Part shown: positions 53,381 to 62,003 of the stretch, piece after piece
Layout: each line of letters begins with the position of its first letter
How positions within the stretch are numbered: the first letter of the stretch is position 1
Assembly: GCF_013359775.1 (NCBI RefSeq)
Contig: NZ_JABMCI010000067.1
Location: 186,001 to 250,000, forward strand
Direction: 5' to 3'
DNA length: 64,000 nucleotides
Source: Cellulomonas humilata
Lineage (GTDB): Bacteria > Actinomycetota > Actinomycetes > Actinomycetales > Cellulomonadaceae
The notes under the pieces: model-generated
Told to the model about the DNA's origin: nothing
Seen by the model: only the letters and a program-made list of their open reading frames with translations
Database searches by the model: none
Made by a program: the position numbers and the translations under genes

Positions 53381-54076
53381 TTAAGAGTGCGGAGGCGATT
53401 CCGGCCCGGCGCCGCCGCCGACCTGCGCCTCGCCGACCGGCCCGGCGGCCCGCAGCCACGAGAGGTCGCCGGAGTCTGTGTTGGTGGCGACCACCTCCGG
53501 GCGGGTCGACCCGTACCGGATGATCGAGACGGATCCGGGGTTGACCGTGATGCGCTGGAACAGGTCGAGACCCATGCCCAGCGCGTCCGCCAGGACGGAC
53601 TTGATGATGTCGCCGTGCGTGACCGCCACCCACACCGCGCCGCCGCCGTGCTCCGCCTCCAGCGCAGCGTCGCGGGTGCGGATCGCCGCCACCGACCGTG
53701 CCTGCATGGCGGCCAGCGACTCGCCGCCCGGGAACACCGCCGCGGACGGCTGGGTCTGCACCACCGACCACAGCGGCTCGCGCGCGAGGTCCTTGAGCGG
53801 TCGCCCCTGCCACTGCCCGTAGTCGCACTCGACGATGCCCGGGTCGGTGTCCAGCCGCAGCGCGTGGGGCTCCGCGATGGTCCGCGCCGTCTGCCGGCAC
53901 CGCGCGAGCGGGCTCGAGACCACGGCGACGAGGGGTACCACGGCGATCCGCTCCGACGCGCGCTCGGCCTGGCTGCGCCCGACCGCGTCGAGATCAACCC
54001 CGGGGGCCCGCCCGGTCAGGATCCCGGCGACGTTCGCGGTGCTGCGGCCGTGCCGGACGAGGATGACGGTGGGCAT
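53381..54076 (-). CDS. Histidine phosphatase family protein (MSMEG_4193 type)
   Basis: A 231-residue phosphoglycerate-mutase-like phosphatase. The catalytic RHG lies in ILVRHGRSTAN, and the second His is in VAVTHGDIIKS. The order phosphatase, DUF3090, SCO1664 identifies the MSMEG_4193 subfamily. It should remove phosphate from a small metabolite through a phospho-His intermediate. It is the first gene of the three-gene operon. The C-terminal ~25 residues are Gly/Pro-rich and probably disordered. Confidence 0.87.
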   Translation of the reverse strand: MPTVILVRHGRSTANVAGILTGRAPGVDLDAVGRSQAERASERIAVVPLVAVVSSPLARCRQTARTIAEPHALRLDTDPGIVECDYGQWQGRPLKDLAREPLWSVVQTQPSAAVFPGGESLAAMQARSVAAIRTRDAALEAEHGGGAVWVAVTHGDIIKSVLADALGMGLDLFQRITVNPGSVSIIRYGSTRPEVVATNTDSGDLSWLRAAGPVGEAQVGGGAGPESPPHS

Positions 54077-54098
54077 GCCCTGGAGCCTAGGCAGAAAC

Positions 54099-54743
54099 CT
54101 ACCGGTCCTCCTCCGAGGGCCTCCCGGCCGGTCCGGGTTCGGGCGTCGCTGCGTGCAGCGGTGTCTCGTCGCCCGGCCACTCGAGAACCGGCGGGTACGG
54201 GACGTCCTCGCCGTGGCTGGGCACCAGCTCCTCGACCTCGCGACGATGCTGCTCGATCGCCTTCGCGACCTCGTCGACGAGCCCGCGGAACGCGTCGAGG
54301 CTCACGCGCCCGCGGTCGTCGGCGCCCAGGCGCTCACGCGTCCGCTCGTCCAGCGCGTCCTCGGCCACGATCACCGCCTCGCCGTCCTCGACCGGGAAGA
54401 CGCTCGCCTCGACCGGCGCGTACGTGTCGTCGGGGAGGTCCGGACCCACGTCGCGGGCCAGCAGCAGGAGCATCGGGACCTCCGGATCCATCGGCACCAC
54501 CCAGGACTCCTCGCCCTTGTCCGTCCGGTCGGGCGCGGACAGCACCCGGACGACGAGGCGGCGCGGGGGGCGGCCGAGCAGGACGTCGTCGACGTCGACG
54601 TCGAACAGAGCGAAGGACCGGGGCTCGTCGAACCCGTCCGCGGCGCGCACCTCCCGCAGGTCGCGGACGCGGCCGAGCACCACGAGGTGCGCGCCGACGA
54701 TGCGCTCGACGAGCGTCGGCGCCTGCCCCAGGCGTGTGGTCAT
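54099..54743 (-). CDS. Hypothetical protein
   Basis: A 214-residue acidic protein that I do not recognise. The N-terminal ~110 residues contain alternating hydrophobic strands (LVVLGRVRDLREV, FALFDVDVDDVLLG, RLVVRVLSAP), suggesting a small beta-barrel or OB-like fold, and resemble short secreted or surface proteins that lack any signal peptide here. The C-terminal half is charged and Pro-rich. It lies 25 nt downstream of the metalloprotease gene on the same strand and may be co-transcribed with it. Confidence 0.6.
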   Translation of the reverse strand: MTTRLGQAPTLVERIVGAHLVVLGRVRDLREVRAADGFDEPRSFALFDVDVDDVLLGRPPRRLVVRVLSAPDRTDKGEESWVVPMDPEVPMLLLLARDVGPDLPDDTYAPVEASVFPVEDGEAVIVAEDALDERTRERLGADDRGRVSLDAFRGLVDEVAKAIEQHRREVEELVPSHGEDVPYPPVLEWPGDETPLHAATPEPGPAGRPSEEDR

Positions 54744-54768
54744 GCGCGTCTCCCTCGCGATCGGGCGG

Positions 54769-56259
54769 CTACTCGTGGGCGTACCAGAGCACGGTCTCGC
54801 CGAGCTCGGGGGAGCTCGCCAGGGCGGGCGCGACGTGGCTGGCGTGGGCGAGCAGCCACACCCGGCCGCTCCACGCCGGGGCGCCCGGGGGGAGCACCGC
54901 GACGCCGAGCGTCGTGTTGAAGTTCTGCTCGCGCCACGCGAGGACGAACGTGTCCCGGGCACGGTCGTACGCCAGCGCCGGCTGGATGCGGGTCCGCTCG
55001 CCCGTGAACACCGGAGCCGAGGCCTGGAGCTGCTGCCCGACGACCGCAGCCGGGACGGTGACGATCTCATTGAGGTTGGCGGTGCCGGCCGTGTTGGCGA
55101 ACGCCAGGGCGACCATCAGGCGGTTGGTGTCGGAGGCGGCGACCGAGACGCCGGAGAGGGCCTTGAGGGTCGGGTGCAGCACGGTCGGCGCGCTCCAGGT
55201 GGCACCGTCGTCGAACGAGGTGCTCGCGCGCACCTGCCCCGTGGCGGCGTCGTTGCTGCGGTTGAAGTCCGCCCAGACGAGCACCCAGCACGACTGACCG
55301 GCGACGCGGGTCCACGCGAGGCCCGGGGTTCCTGCGGTGCGCGCCCCCGCCAGACCGGCCGCGAACCAGGAGCGCCCGTGGTTCCTCGACACGGACAGGC
55401 GCAGGGCGCCCGAGTCGTCGTTCGTCACCCGCGCCCAGAGGACCGTCCCGCGGTCGTCGGACGCGTAGGCGGGCCCGTGCACCGTCCGCTCGCCGCCGAA
55501 GTAGTACCAGAGGCGGGTCAGGAACTTCTCGCCGTCGTTGCGCAGCCAGGTGGGGATCCGGTTGGAGTGCGTCCAGCCGAGCACGTACAGGCCCGAGCCG
55601 CGGAAGGCCGCGACGCCGGGGCTCTGGTTGGTGCGCGTGTGCCAGTGCGGATGGGAGGTCAGCTCGTTCGGGACGGGAACCCAGGTCGCCGCACCGTCGG
55701 ACGACCGCAGCTGCCGCAGACGGTTCTGCTGGTAGTCGGGATACAGCGCCTTCAGCGGCGCGACGTCCCCCTCGAACGGCCCGTACCGGTACGGGTAGCC
55801 GTAGAAGGGGAACATCGCGTCGTTGCCGGACGCGCTGTGGTCCAGACCCAGCGCGTGCCCGAGCTCGTGGAGCGCGACGGCCTGCATGTCGATCTGCCCC
55901 GGCATCGCGTTCCACGGCACGAAGTTCCACAGTGAGCCGTTCACACCCGACCGGCGATGGAACTCGATGAAGATCGAGTTCCACCCACCGAGGGTCGTCG
56001 CGATGTTCGGTGCACCCCCGCCGTGCCACGGGGTCATGAGGATCAGCAGGTCGCCCTGGTTCGTGGGCGGAAGCTGGGTGGTGTACCCGAAGAACTGGGG
56101 CCGCACGTCGACGCCCGCCACATTCATCCACCGGGTGTACGCGTTGATGACCGCGTCGGTGAAGGGGCCCTGCCACGCCGCGTTGATGCCCTGCGCGACG
56201 AAGGTGTCCCAGTTGATGAGGACGCGTGGGCGGCTGCCCACCGGATACCACGCAGGCAC
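54769..56259 (-). CDS. Matrixin-like zinc metalloprotease with sialidase-type repeats, no signal peptide
   Basis: A 496-residue protein. The N-terminal ~190 residues are an M10-type metalloprotease domain with the full zinc motif HELGHALGLDH. The remaining ~300 residues consist of repeated units with Asp-box-like SSDGAATWVP, SRNHGRSWFA and SFDDGATWSA, typical of a sialidase-type beta-propeller. Proteases of this kind are normally exported, but the chosen GTG (GGGGGG about 5 nt upstream) gives a protein that begins almost directly in the catalytic domain. No Sec or Tat signal is seen, and no better upstream start exists. Confidence 0.8.
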   Translation of the reverse strand: MPAWYPVGSRPRVLINWDTFVAQGINAAWQGPFTDAVINAYTRWMNVAGVDVRPQFFGYTTQLPPTNQGDLLILMTPWHGGGAPNIATTLGGWNSIFIEFHRRSGVNGSLWNFVPWNAMPGQIDMQAVALHELGHALGLDHSASGNDAMFPFYGYPYRYGPFEGDVAPLKALYPDYQQNRLRQLRSSDGAATWVPVPNELTSHPHWHTRTNQSPGVAAFRGSGLYVLGWTHSNRIPTWLRNDGEKFLTRLWYYFGGERTVHGPAYASDDRGTVLWARVTNDDSGALRLSVSRNHGRSWFAAGLAGARTAGTPGLAWTRVAGQSCWVLVWADFNRSNDAATGQVRASTSFDDGATWSAPTVLHPTLKALSGVSVAASDTNRLMVALAFANTAGTANLNEIVTVPAAVVGQQLQASAPVFTGERTRIQPALAYDRARDTFVLAWREQNFNTTLGVAVLPPGAPAWSGRVWLLAHASHVAPALASSPELGETVLWYAHE

Positions 56260-56407
56260 GGTTTCCCCCCGATCTCGCGCCGAGCAGGTCCTCTGTCGAT
56301 CCTGGACCTGCCCTCAACCGGCGTCAACCAAGGCGACGACGGGCGCAGACGAGCGACTAGGATTTTCTGGCAACAATGAGCATCGCGATCGTGAGGGGAT
56401 GAGAGCG

Positions 56408-56830
56408 GTGGCACGGTTGGATCATTTCTGGGTCATTCACACGACATCGTCGACACCCGACGCCGACACCGACGACGGCGTCAGCATCGGGCTGTTGTTC
56501 ACGCAGCCCAACCCGCAGTTCGAGATCTGGATGGACTTTCCTGACCTGCCGCACGACGAACGGGAGCGGGGGAGGACCGACCAGTACAGGTTCAACATCG
56601 TCGAGAGCGAGACGAACATCTCGATGGACCTGTTGGGACCGCGCAACTTCGCCCTCCGGACCAAGGGCAGGGACGCGTGGCTGCCGGAGTCGATCTGGGT
56701 GATCGGCCAGGACGTCGACGGGAACCGTCGCCTGCTCGTCGGGTTGCCCCGATGGCCCGCCACCATGTGGTTCAGCACGGACCTGGCGGAGGGCCGGCCG
56801 CAGCGAGTCCTTGCCGACGGCGCGGCCTGA
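56408..56830 (+). CDS. PLAT/LH2-like small protein next to the patatin gene
   Basis: A 140-residue protein (143 if the ATG at 56,399 is used; the GTG has GAGGGG 9 nt upstream). Features such as DADTDDGVSIGLLF, GRTDQYRFNIV, LRTKGRDAWLPESIWVIG and RWPATMWFS fit a PLAT/LH2 beta-sandwich, a fold that often binds lipid or a lipase. The match is by pattern only. It precedes the patatin phospholipase gene by 84 nt on the same strand, so it may recruit that enzyme to membrane or regulate it. Confidence 0.5.
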   Translation: MARLDHFWVIHTTSSTPDADTDDGVSIGLLFTQPNPQFEIWMDFPDLPHDERERGRTDQYRFNIVESETNISMDLLGPRNFALRTKGRDAWLPESIWVIGQDVDGNRRLLVGLPRWPATMWFSTDLAEGRPQRVLADGAA

Positions 56831-56914
56831 GCGGGTCGACGCAGACCTGTCGCTGGGGTGCCCTGGCGCACCAGACTGGATCCCGAGGTGAAGGCTCCCA
56901 TCGGAGAGGTCGCC

Positions 56915-58039
56915 ATGTCGTACCGGGATCGCATCGCGGCCGTCGGCCCCAAGAAGCTGCTCGCGCTCGACGGCGGGGGGATCCGCGGGGTCCTGACCCT
57001 CGAGATCCTCGCCGCGATCGAGGACGTGATCCGCACGGAGACGGGCGCCGGGGACGACTTCGTCCTTGCCGACTACTTCGACTACGTCGCGGGCACCAGC
57101 ACGGGCGCGATCATCGCCGCGGGCCTCGCGTGCGGGATGCGGGTGGACGAGCTGCGCGACCTGTACGCCCGCCACGGTGAGGAGATGTTCGACAAGGCCG
57201 CGCTGTTCCGGCGGTTGCAGTACAAGTACGACAGCCGACGACTGGAGCGGATGCTCCAGAGCACGTTCGGGCCGACGACGACCCTGGGCGACGACCGGCT
57301 GCGGACGCTGCTCATGATGGTGCTGCGCAACGCGACGACGGACTCGCCGTGGCCGTTGAGCAACAACCCGGGGGCCAGGTACAACCAGACCGACCACCCC
57401 GACAACAACCTCGGGCTCCCGCTGTGGCAGCTGGTGCGCGCGTCGACCGCCGCGCCGGTCTTCTTCCCTCCCGAGGTCGTCACGGTGGGGGAGCACGCCT
57501 TCGTGTTCGTCGACGGCGGCCTGACGATGTACAACAACCCGGCGTTCCAGCTCTTCCTGATGGCGACCCACGACGCGTACGGGCTCCGGTGGCCGACGGG
57601 GGAGGACGCGCTGCTCCTCGTGTCCGTCGGCACCGGGACGGCCCCGAAGGCCAACGACCAGCTGCGTCCGGGGGACATGAACCTGCTGTTCAACGCGGCC
57701 TCCGTGCCCGCCGCACTCATGGCCGCGGCCCTGCACGAGCAGGACCTGCTGTGCCGGGTGTTCGGCCGGTGCCGGCACGGCGCGGTCATCGACCGCGAGA
57801 TCGGAGACCTGGTGACGGCGGACGGCGTCGGCGGACCGCGCTCGTTCACCTACCTCCGGTACAACGCGGACCTGACGCGTGAGGGCCTGGACCGGCTCGA
57901 GCTGCGGGACGTGGAACCCGAGAGCGTGCAGCGCCTCGACTCCGTGGCGCACATCCGCGACCTCCAGCGGGTGGGGATGCGGGCGGGTCGGGCCGTCGAC
58001 CGTCGGCACTTCCAGGGTTTCCTGGAGGTGACCCGATAG
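56915..58039 (+). CDS. Patatin-like phospholipase, candidate immune effector
   Basis: A 374-residue patatin. The oxyanion loop is DGGGIRG (19-25), the nucleophile elbow GTSTG has Ser62, and the catalytic Asp is in VDGG (D200). The protein begins directly with the catalytic domain, as do the CapV-type phospholipases that act as effectors in CBASS, so it is expected in the cytosol, where it could cleave inner-membrane phospholipid. GGAGAGG 5 nt before the ATG supports the start. No cyclic-nucleotide synthase is nearby. The adjacent genes are a SLOG protein and a TPR scaffold with a deoxyribosyltransferase-like domain, which suggests control by an NAD- or nucleotide-derived signal instead. Confidence 0.85.
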   Translation: MSYRDRIAAVGPKKLLALDGGGIRGVLTLEILAAIEDVIRTETGAGDDFVLADYFDYVAGTSTGAIIAAGLACGMRVDELRDLYARHGEEMFDKAALFRRLQYKYDSRRLERMLQSTFGPTTTLGDDRLRTLLMMVLRNATTDSPWPLSNNPGARYNQTDHPDNNLGLPLWQLVRASTAAPVFFPPEVVTVGEHAFVFVDGGLTMYNNPAFQLFLMATHDAYGLRWPTGEDALLLVSVGTGTAPKANDQLRPGDMNLLFNAASVPAALMAAALHEQDLLCRVFGRCRHGAVIDREIGDLVTADGVGGPRSFTYLRYNADLTREGLDRLELRDVEPESVQRLDSVAHIRDLQRVGMRAGRAVDRRHFQGFLEVTR

Positions 58040-58045
58040 GCCGCG

Positions 58046-58756
58046 TCAGCCCGGTCGCGGAGGAGTCAGCGCGGCGTCGACGGCAGCGGCCAGCTGGTCC
58101 GGGCTGTCGATCGAGTAGGTGGTGACCAGCGGGGACGCGGCGATGCGTGCCGTCCGCGCGTCGGTCGCACCACCCGAGGCGGCCGACGCGATCGCGTCGG
58201 CCGCGCGGCCGGAACCGGCCACGACCAGCACCCGGCGCCCTGCCCCGAGGCTCTCCTCGACGTCCCGGTAGGTCACCGTCCCGCCGTTGACCACCAGCGT
58301 GGCCGACGGCAGGGCACCGGCCACGAGGTCGGCGACAGCCGCGAGCCAGGGCGACTCGTCACCCCACGTCGCCCCCGGGACCAGGACGACGGCGCTGTGG
58401 TGCCGCTCCAGGCCGACGCCGTCCCGACCGGGGCCGACGGTCTGCGCGGCTGCCACCCCGAGGAGCGTGAAGCCCGCGTCGGCGGCGTGGCGCGCGCGCC
58501 CCAGGACGCTCATGAGGCCCGAGTCCGTCCCGCCGTCGACCACGACCGCACGGTGTCGCTCGAGGACCGCGACAAGGTTGTCGGCGACGAAGCGCTCCAC
58601 CTTGGCCAGGTCGGCGGCGCTCATCCCGTCGGCGCCGCCCACGCACACCAGCACAGGGCGGCGGGCGGGGATGCCGAGGGCCGCGAGGGCGTCGGGCAGC
58701 TGGTCCGGTGCAGTGACCTCGGCGACGGGCGGGGTGCCGGCGGGCGTGACCGTCAT
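58046..58756 (-). CDS. SLOG-domain protein of the TRPM/LSDAT type
   Basis: A 236-residue Rossmann-like protein with the marks of the prokaryotic LSDAT/TRPM SLOG family: VLVCVGGADGMSAADL, AVVVDGGTDSGLMSVLG, and a later VLVPGATWGDESPWL. SLOG domains bind or process nucleotide- and NAD-derived ligands; the animal TRPM version senses such compounds. No effector domain is attached, so it may be the sensor or ligand-handling part of a system with its neighbours. GAGAGG 6 nt before the ATG fixes the start. It converges on the patatin gene (6 nt between stops) and diverges from the TPR-scaffold gene. Confidence 0.8.
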   Translation of the reverse strand: MTVTPAGTPPVAEVTAPDQLPDALAALGIPARRPVLVCVGGADGMSAADLAKVERFVADNLVAVLERHRAVVVDGGTDSGLMSVLGRARHAADAGFTLLGVAAAQTVGPGRDGVGLERHHSAVVLVPGATWGDESPWLAAVADLVAGALPSATLVVNGGTVTYRDVEESLGAGRRVLVVAGSGRAADAIASAASGGATDARTARIAASPLVTTYSIDSPDQLAAAVDAALTPPRPG

Positions 58757-58884
58757 CGGGGCCTCTCGACTCGGCGGTGTGGATGCGACCTCGCGGCCCA
58801 GCCAACCGCGTCGGAGCACCCCCCGCCAAGCCGCGCGACCTCTCCCCCCTCCCGTCCACCGGGGTCCACGCGCCAGACTGAAGG

Positions 58885-60288
58885 GTGGTCAGTCCTCTCT
58901 GCTTCGTGATCATGCCCTTCGGCACCAAGCCCGACCCCGCCCAGGGCGCCCCGATCGACTTCAACCGCGTCTACGACGCGGCGATCAGGCCGGGCGTCGT
59001 CGCCGCGGGGATGGAGCCGATCCGGGCGGACGAGGAAGAGCTGGGCGGGATCATCCACAAGGCCATGTTCGAGCGGCTCCTGCTGTGCGAGTTCGCCGTG
59101 GCGGACCTGACCACCAGCAACGCGAACGTGCTCTACGAGCTCGGCATCCGGCACGCCGCGCGTCCCCGGTCGACCCTCACGCTGTTCGCAGCCCACAAGC
59201 CGCTGCCCTTCGACGTCAACCTGTTGCGGACGGTCCGTTACGACCTCGGGGGGGACAACACGCTCTCCGACGAGGAGGCGTACGCCCTGCGGGACACGAT
59301 CGCCGAGCAGCTGACCGCGCTGCGCGCCCGCGCCCGGACCGACCCCGGGGTCGACAGCCCGCTCTTCCAGATGATCGACGGCTGGCGGCCGCGCCTCCCC
59401 TCACCGGCCGCGTCCCAGCTCTTCCTGGCGCAGGCGAGGTCGACCGAGGAGCTGAACCGCAGGCTGCGCGACGTCCGTGCGGCCGCGATGGACGGGGCCG
59501 GCCGGGAGCACGCGGCACAGGAGCTCGCGCAGCTGCGCGCCGACGCGGGCGCGGCGGAGGGCGTCGACGTGTCGGTCCGCGTCGGCCTGATGCTCGCCTA
59601 CCGCGCCCTGGAGGACTGGGCCGGCATGATCCAGGCCCACGGCGAGCTGCCGGAGGAGCTGGCGAGCCAGCCGGCCGTTCTCCAGCAGCTGGCGTTCGCC
59701 CACAACCGCCGCGCTGACGCCACCGGCTCCCTGGCCGACCGCGGGCGGGCGCTCGACATCCTCCGCGAGCTGGAGGTGACGCGGGGGCCGACCGCGGAGA
59801 CCAGCGGCCTGATCGGTCGGATCTACAAGTCGCAGTGGAGACGCGCTGTCGACGAGGGCAAGTCCACCCTGGCGCAGGGCCTTCTGGAGCAGGCGATCGA
59901 GGCCTACGTCCGAGGGTTCGAGACGGACTGGCGGGACGTGTACCCCGGCGTCAACGCCGCGACCCTGCTGGACGTCGAGGGCAGCCCCGAGAGCACGGCG
60001 CGCAAGGATCGGATGCTCCCCGTCGTCCAGTTCGCGGCCGACCAGCGCATCCGGTCGCCACGGCCCGGGTACTGGGACTGGGCCACACAGCTGGAGCTCG
60101 CGGTGCTCGCCCGCGAGCAGGAGAAGGCCAGAGCGTACCTGTCCAAGGCCCTGGCGGCGGTCGAGGAGTCCTGGGAGCCGGAGTCGACGGCGAGCAACCT
60201 GCGCATGGTGGCGGGTGCGCGAGCCGCCCGCGGGGAGTCGACGGGGTGGGTGCAGTCGCTGGTCGACGAGCTGGACCCGGGAGGGTAG
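58885..60288 (+). CDS. Nucleoside-deoxyribosyltransferase-like domain fused to a TPR scaffold
   Basis: A 467-residue protein. The N-terminal ~130 residues (CFVIMPFG, IDFNRVYDAAIRPGV, ADLTTSNANVLYELGIRHA) match the deoxyribosyltransferase/TIR-like nucleotide hydrolase group seen in conflict systems. From about residue 170 the protein is an all-helical repeat array that resembles the MAP3K TRAFs-binding (DUF4071/TPR-S) region, which has been predicted to recognise NAD-derived signals. Together this resembles the sensor part of ASK1-like signalling complexes. The GTG start is supported only by conservation of the VSPLCFVIMPFG opening; a good ribosome site is not visible. It is divergent from the SLOG gene (128 nt between starts). 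Confidence 0.78.
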   Translation: MVSPLCFVIMPFGTKPDPAQGAPIDFNRVYDAAIRPGVVAAGMEPIRADEEELGGIIHKAMFERLLLCEFAVADLTTSNANVLYELGIRHAARPRSTLTLFAAHKPLPFDVNLLRTVRYDLGGDNTLSDEEAYALRDTIAEQLTALRARARTDPGVDSPLFQMIDGWRPRLPSPAASQLFLAQARSTEELNRRLRDVRAAAMDGAGREHAAQELAQLRADAGAAEGVDVSVRVGLMLAYRALEDWAGMIQAHGELPEELASQPAVLQQLAFAHNRRADATGSLADRGRALDILRELEVTRGPTAETSGLIGRIYKSQWRRAVDEGKSTLAQGLLEQAIEAYVRGFETDWRDVYPGVNAATLLDVEGSPESTARKDRMLPVVQFAADQRIRSPRPGYWDWATQLELAVLAREQEKARAYLSKALAAVEESWEPESTASNLRMVAGARAARGESTGWVQSLVDELDPGG

Positions 60289-60305
60289 GCGTCGGGCGTG
60301 CGGGG

Positions 60306-62003
60306 TCAGCGGGGCTCGCGCAGACCGCTGGCGCGACGTACCGGACGCTCGACGGCCGCGCGGACGGCATCCTCGGTGCCGATCACCCGCACGTGCTCGC
60401 GAGCGCGGGTCACTGCCGTGTAGAGCAGCTCGCGGGTGAGCAGGGGCGACGGGACCGGCGGCAGCACCAGGGTCACGCGGGCGAACTGGCTGCCCTGGCC
60501 GCGGTGGACCGTCATGGCGTGGACGGGCTGGACGGCGGGCAGTCGGTACGGGCGGACCAGGCGGGGGTCGTCGGGCTCGCCGAACGCGACCGCGACGCCG
60601 CCGAGCCCGTCGGCCACCACGACCCCGGTGTCGCCGTTGTAGAGCCCGCTGGCGCGGTCGTTCTCGGTGACCAGGAGCGGGCGGCCGAGCGGCCACGGAC
60701 CGCCGCCGGCACCGACCCACGCCTCCACGGTGGCTGCCCAGTGCGCGACGCCGAACGGACCCTCGCGGTGGGCGAGCAGGAGGCGGTGGGCACCCAGGGC
60801 CTGCAGGGCAGCGGGGGCGTCGCCGGCCCGGGCCGCCGCCACGAGTGCGCGGCTGCTGGCCTCGACGTCCTCCCGCAGTCCGGCGACGTCCTGGGGTGAG
60901 AGCCTGTCGCCCGTCGGCTCGACCAGCGAGAGGTGCTCGTCACCGGAGCGCAGCACCGCCAGGGCAGTGTCGGCGTCGCCGAGCCGGATCGCCTCGGCGA
61001 GGGCGGCGAGCGAGGGACCGTAGCGATGCGTCCGCGTGAGGCGGACGACGTCCCGCGGGAAGGCCGCGACGAGGTCGCCGAGGACGGCACCGGCCTCGAC
61101 GCTCACGAGCTGGTCGGGATCGCCGACGAGCACGAGCCGCGCCGTGGGGCGCAGCGCCTCGACGAGCCGGGCCATCAGCGACAACGACACCATCGACGAC
61201 TCGTCGACGACGACGACGTCGTGCGGCAGGCGGCGCAGCCGGTCGTGCCGGAAACGGGTCGACGAGCCGGGACGCCGGCCGAGCAGGCGGTGCACCGTCA
61301 TGGCGTGCAGGGAGCCGACGGCGGCGACGTCGGCCGCGCCGAGGAGGGCGACCTCCGCGTTGACCGACTCCTGGAGGCGGGCGGCGGCCTTGCCGGTGGG
61401 GGCCGCCAGCGCGACCCGCAGCCTGGGGCCGGCGGCGGACTGGAGGGCGGCGACCAGGCGCGCGACCGTCGTGGTCTTGCCGGTGCCGGGTCCGCCCGTC
61501 AGCACGGTCAGGTGGGAGGTGGCCGCCGTGCGGAGCGCGAGGCGCTGGGCGTCGTCGGCGGCCGACGGGTAGAGGCGGTCGACAGCCGCCGCCAGGACGT
61601 CCGGGTCGACGGTCGCCGGACGGGCAAGACGGTCGTGCACCGCCGCGCGGACCGTCTGCTCGTCGCGCCAGTAGCGGTCGAGGTAGACGCGCCCGTCCAC
61701 CCAGCGCAGCGGGCGGTCGGCGGGGCCGTGCGGGCCGTCCGCGACGAGCGGGCTGCGGCGGATGGCCTCCTGCCAGTCGGTGGGTGCGTCTTCGACGTCG
61801 TCGAGCACGACGCACACCGACCCGCTGCGCAGCGCCTGCACGGCAAGGGCAGCAGCGAGCAGGACCCGCTCGTCGTCCTCCCCGCCGATCGCGCCGAGGC
61901 GGCGGGCGACGTGCACGTCGGCGGCCGTGAGGTCGGACGCCGCGAGCAGACCGGTCGCGCGCCACGGGAGGTTGGCGGCGTACGGGTCGTCGGCGATCGT
62001 CAT
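60306..62003 (-). CDS. recD: Exodeoxyribonuclease V alpha subunit RecD
   Basis: A 565-residue superfamily 1B helicase with Walker A GGPGTGKTT, motif II VVVDESSMV, and the C-terminal UvrD-like part MTVHRGQGSQF and LLYTAVTRAR. RecD is the 5'-3' motor of the RecBCD nuclease that processes double-strand ends and degrades phage DNA. The ATG overlaps the recB stop by 4 nt (ATGA). The same reading frame stays open further upstream, but that part is recB read out of frame. Confidence 0.92.
   Translation of the reverse strand: MTIADDPYAANLPWRATGLLAASDLTAADVHVARRLGAIGGEDDERVLLAAALAVQALRSGSVCVVLDDVEDAPTDWQEAIRRSPLVADGPHGPADRPLRWVDGRVYLDRYWRDEQTVRAAVHDRLARPATVDPDVLAAAVDRLYPSAADDAQRLALRTAATSHLTVLTGGPGTGKTTTVARLVAALQSAAGPRLRVALAAPTGKAAARLQESVNAEVALLGAADVAAVGSLHAMTVHRLLGRRPGSSTRFRHDRLRRLPHDVVVVDESSMVSLSLMARLVEALRPTARLVLVGDPDQLVSVEAGAVLGDLVAAFPRDVVRLTRTHRYGPSLAALAEAIRLGDADTALAVLRSGDEHLSLVEPTGDRLSPQDVAGLREDVEASSRALVAAARAGDAPAALQALGAHRLLLAHREGPFGVAHWAATVEAWVGAGGGPWPLGRPLLVTENDRASGLYNGDTGVVVADGLGGVAVAFGEPDDPRLVRPYRLPAVQPVHAMTVHRGQGSQFARVTLVLPPVPSPLLTRELLYTAVTRAREHVRVIGTEDAVRAAVERPVRRASGLREPR

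Noticed and set aside
53318-55297. Plus-strand 659-codon frame across the phosphatase, the hypothetical gene and the protease 3' end
   Set aside because: It spans three well-supported minus-strand genes and is Arg/Pro-rich without motifs.
56357-58009. Minus-strand 550-codon frame opposite the PLAT-like and patatin genes
   Set aside because: A shadow; the patatin catalytic motifs lie on the plus strand.
56915-60288. Standard CBASS operon
   Set aside because: Although the patatin resembles CapV, there is no CD-NTase, Cap2/Cap3 or HORMA/TRIP13 gene nearby, so the label would be wrong.
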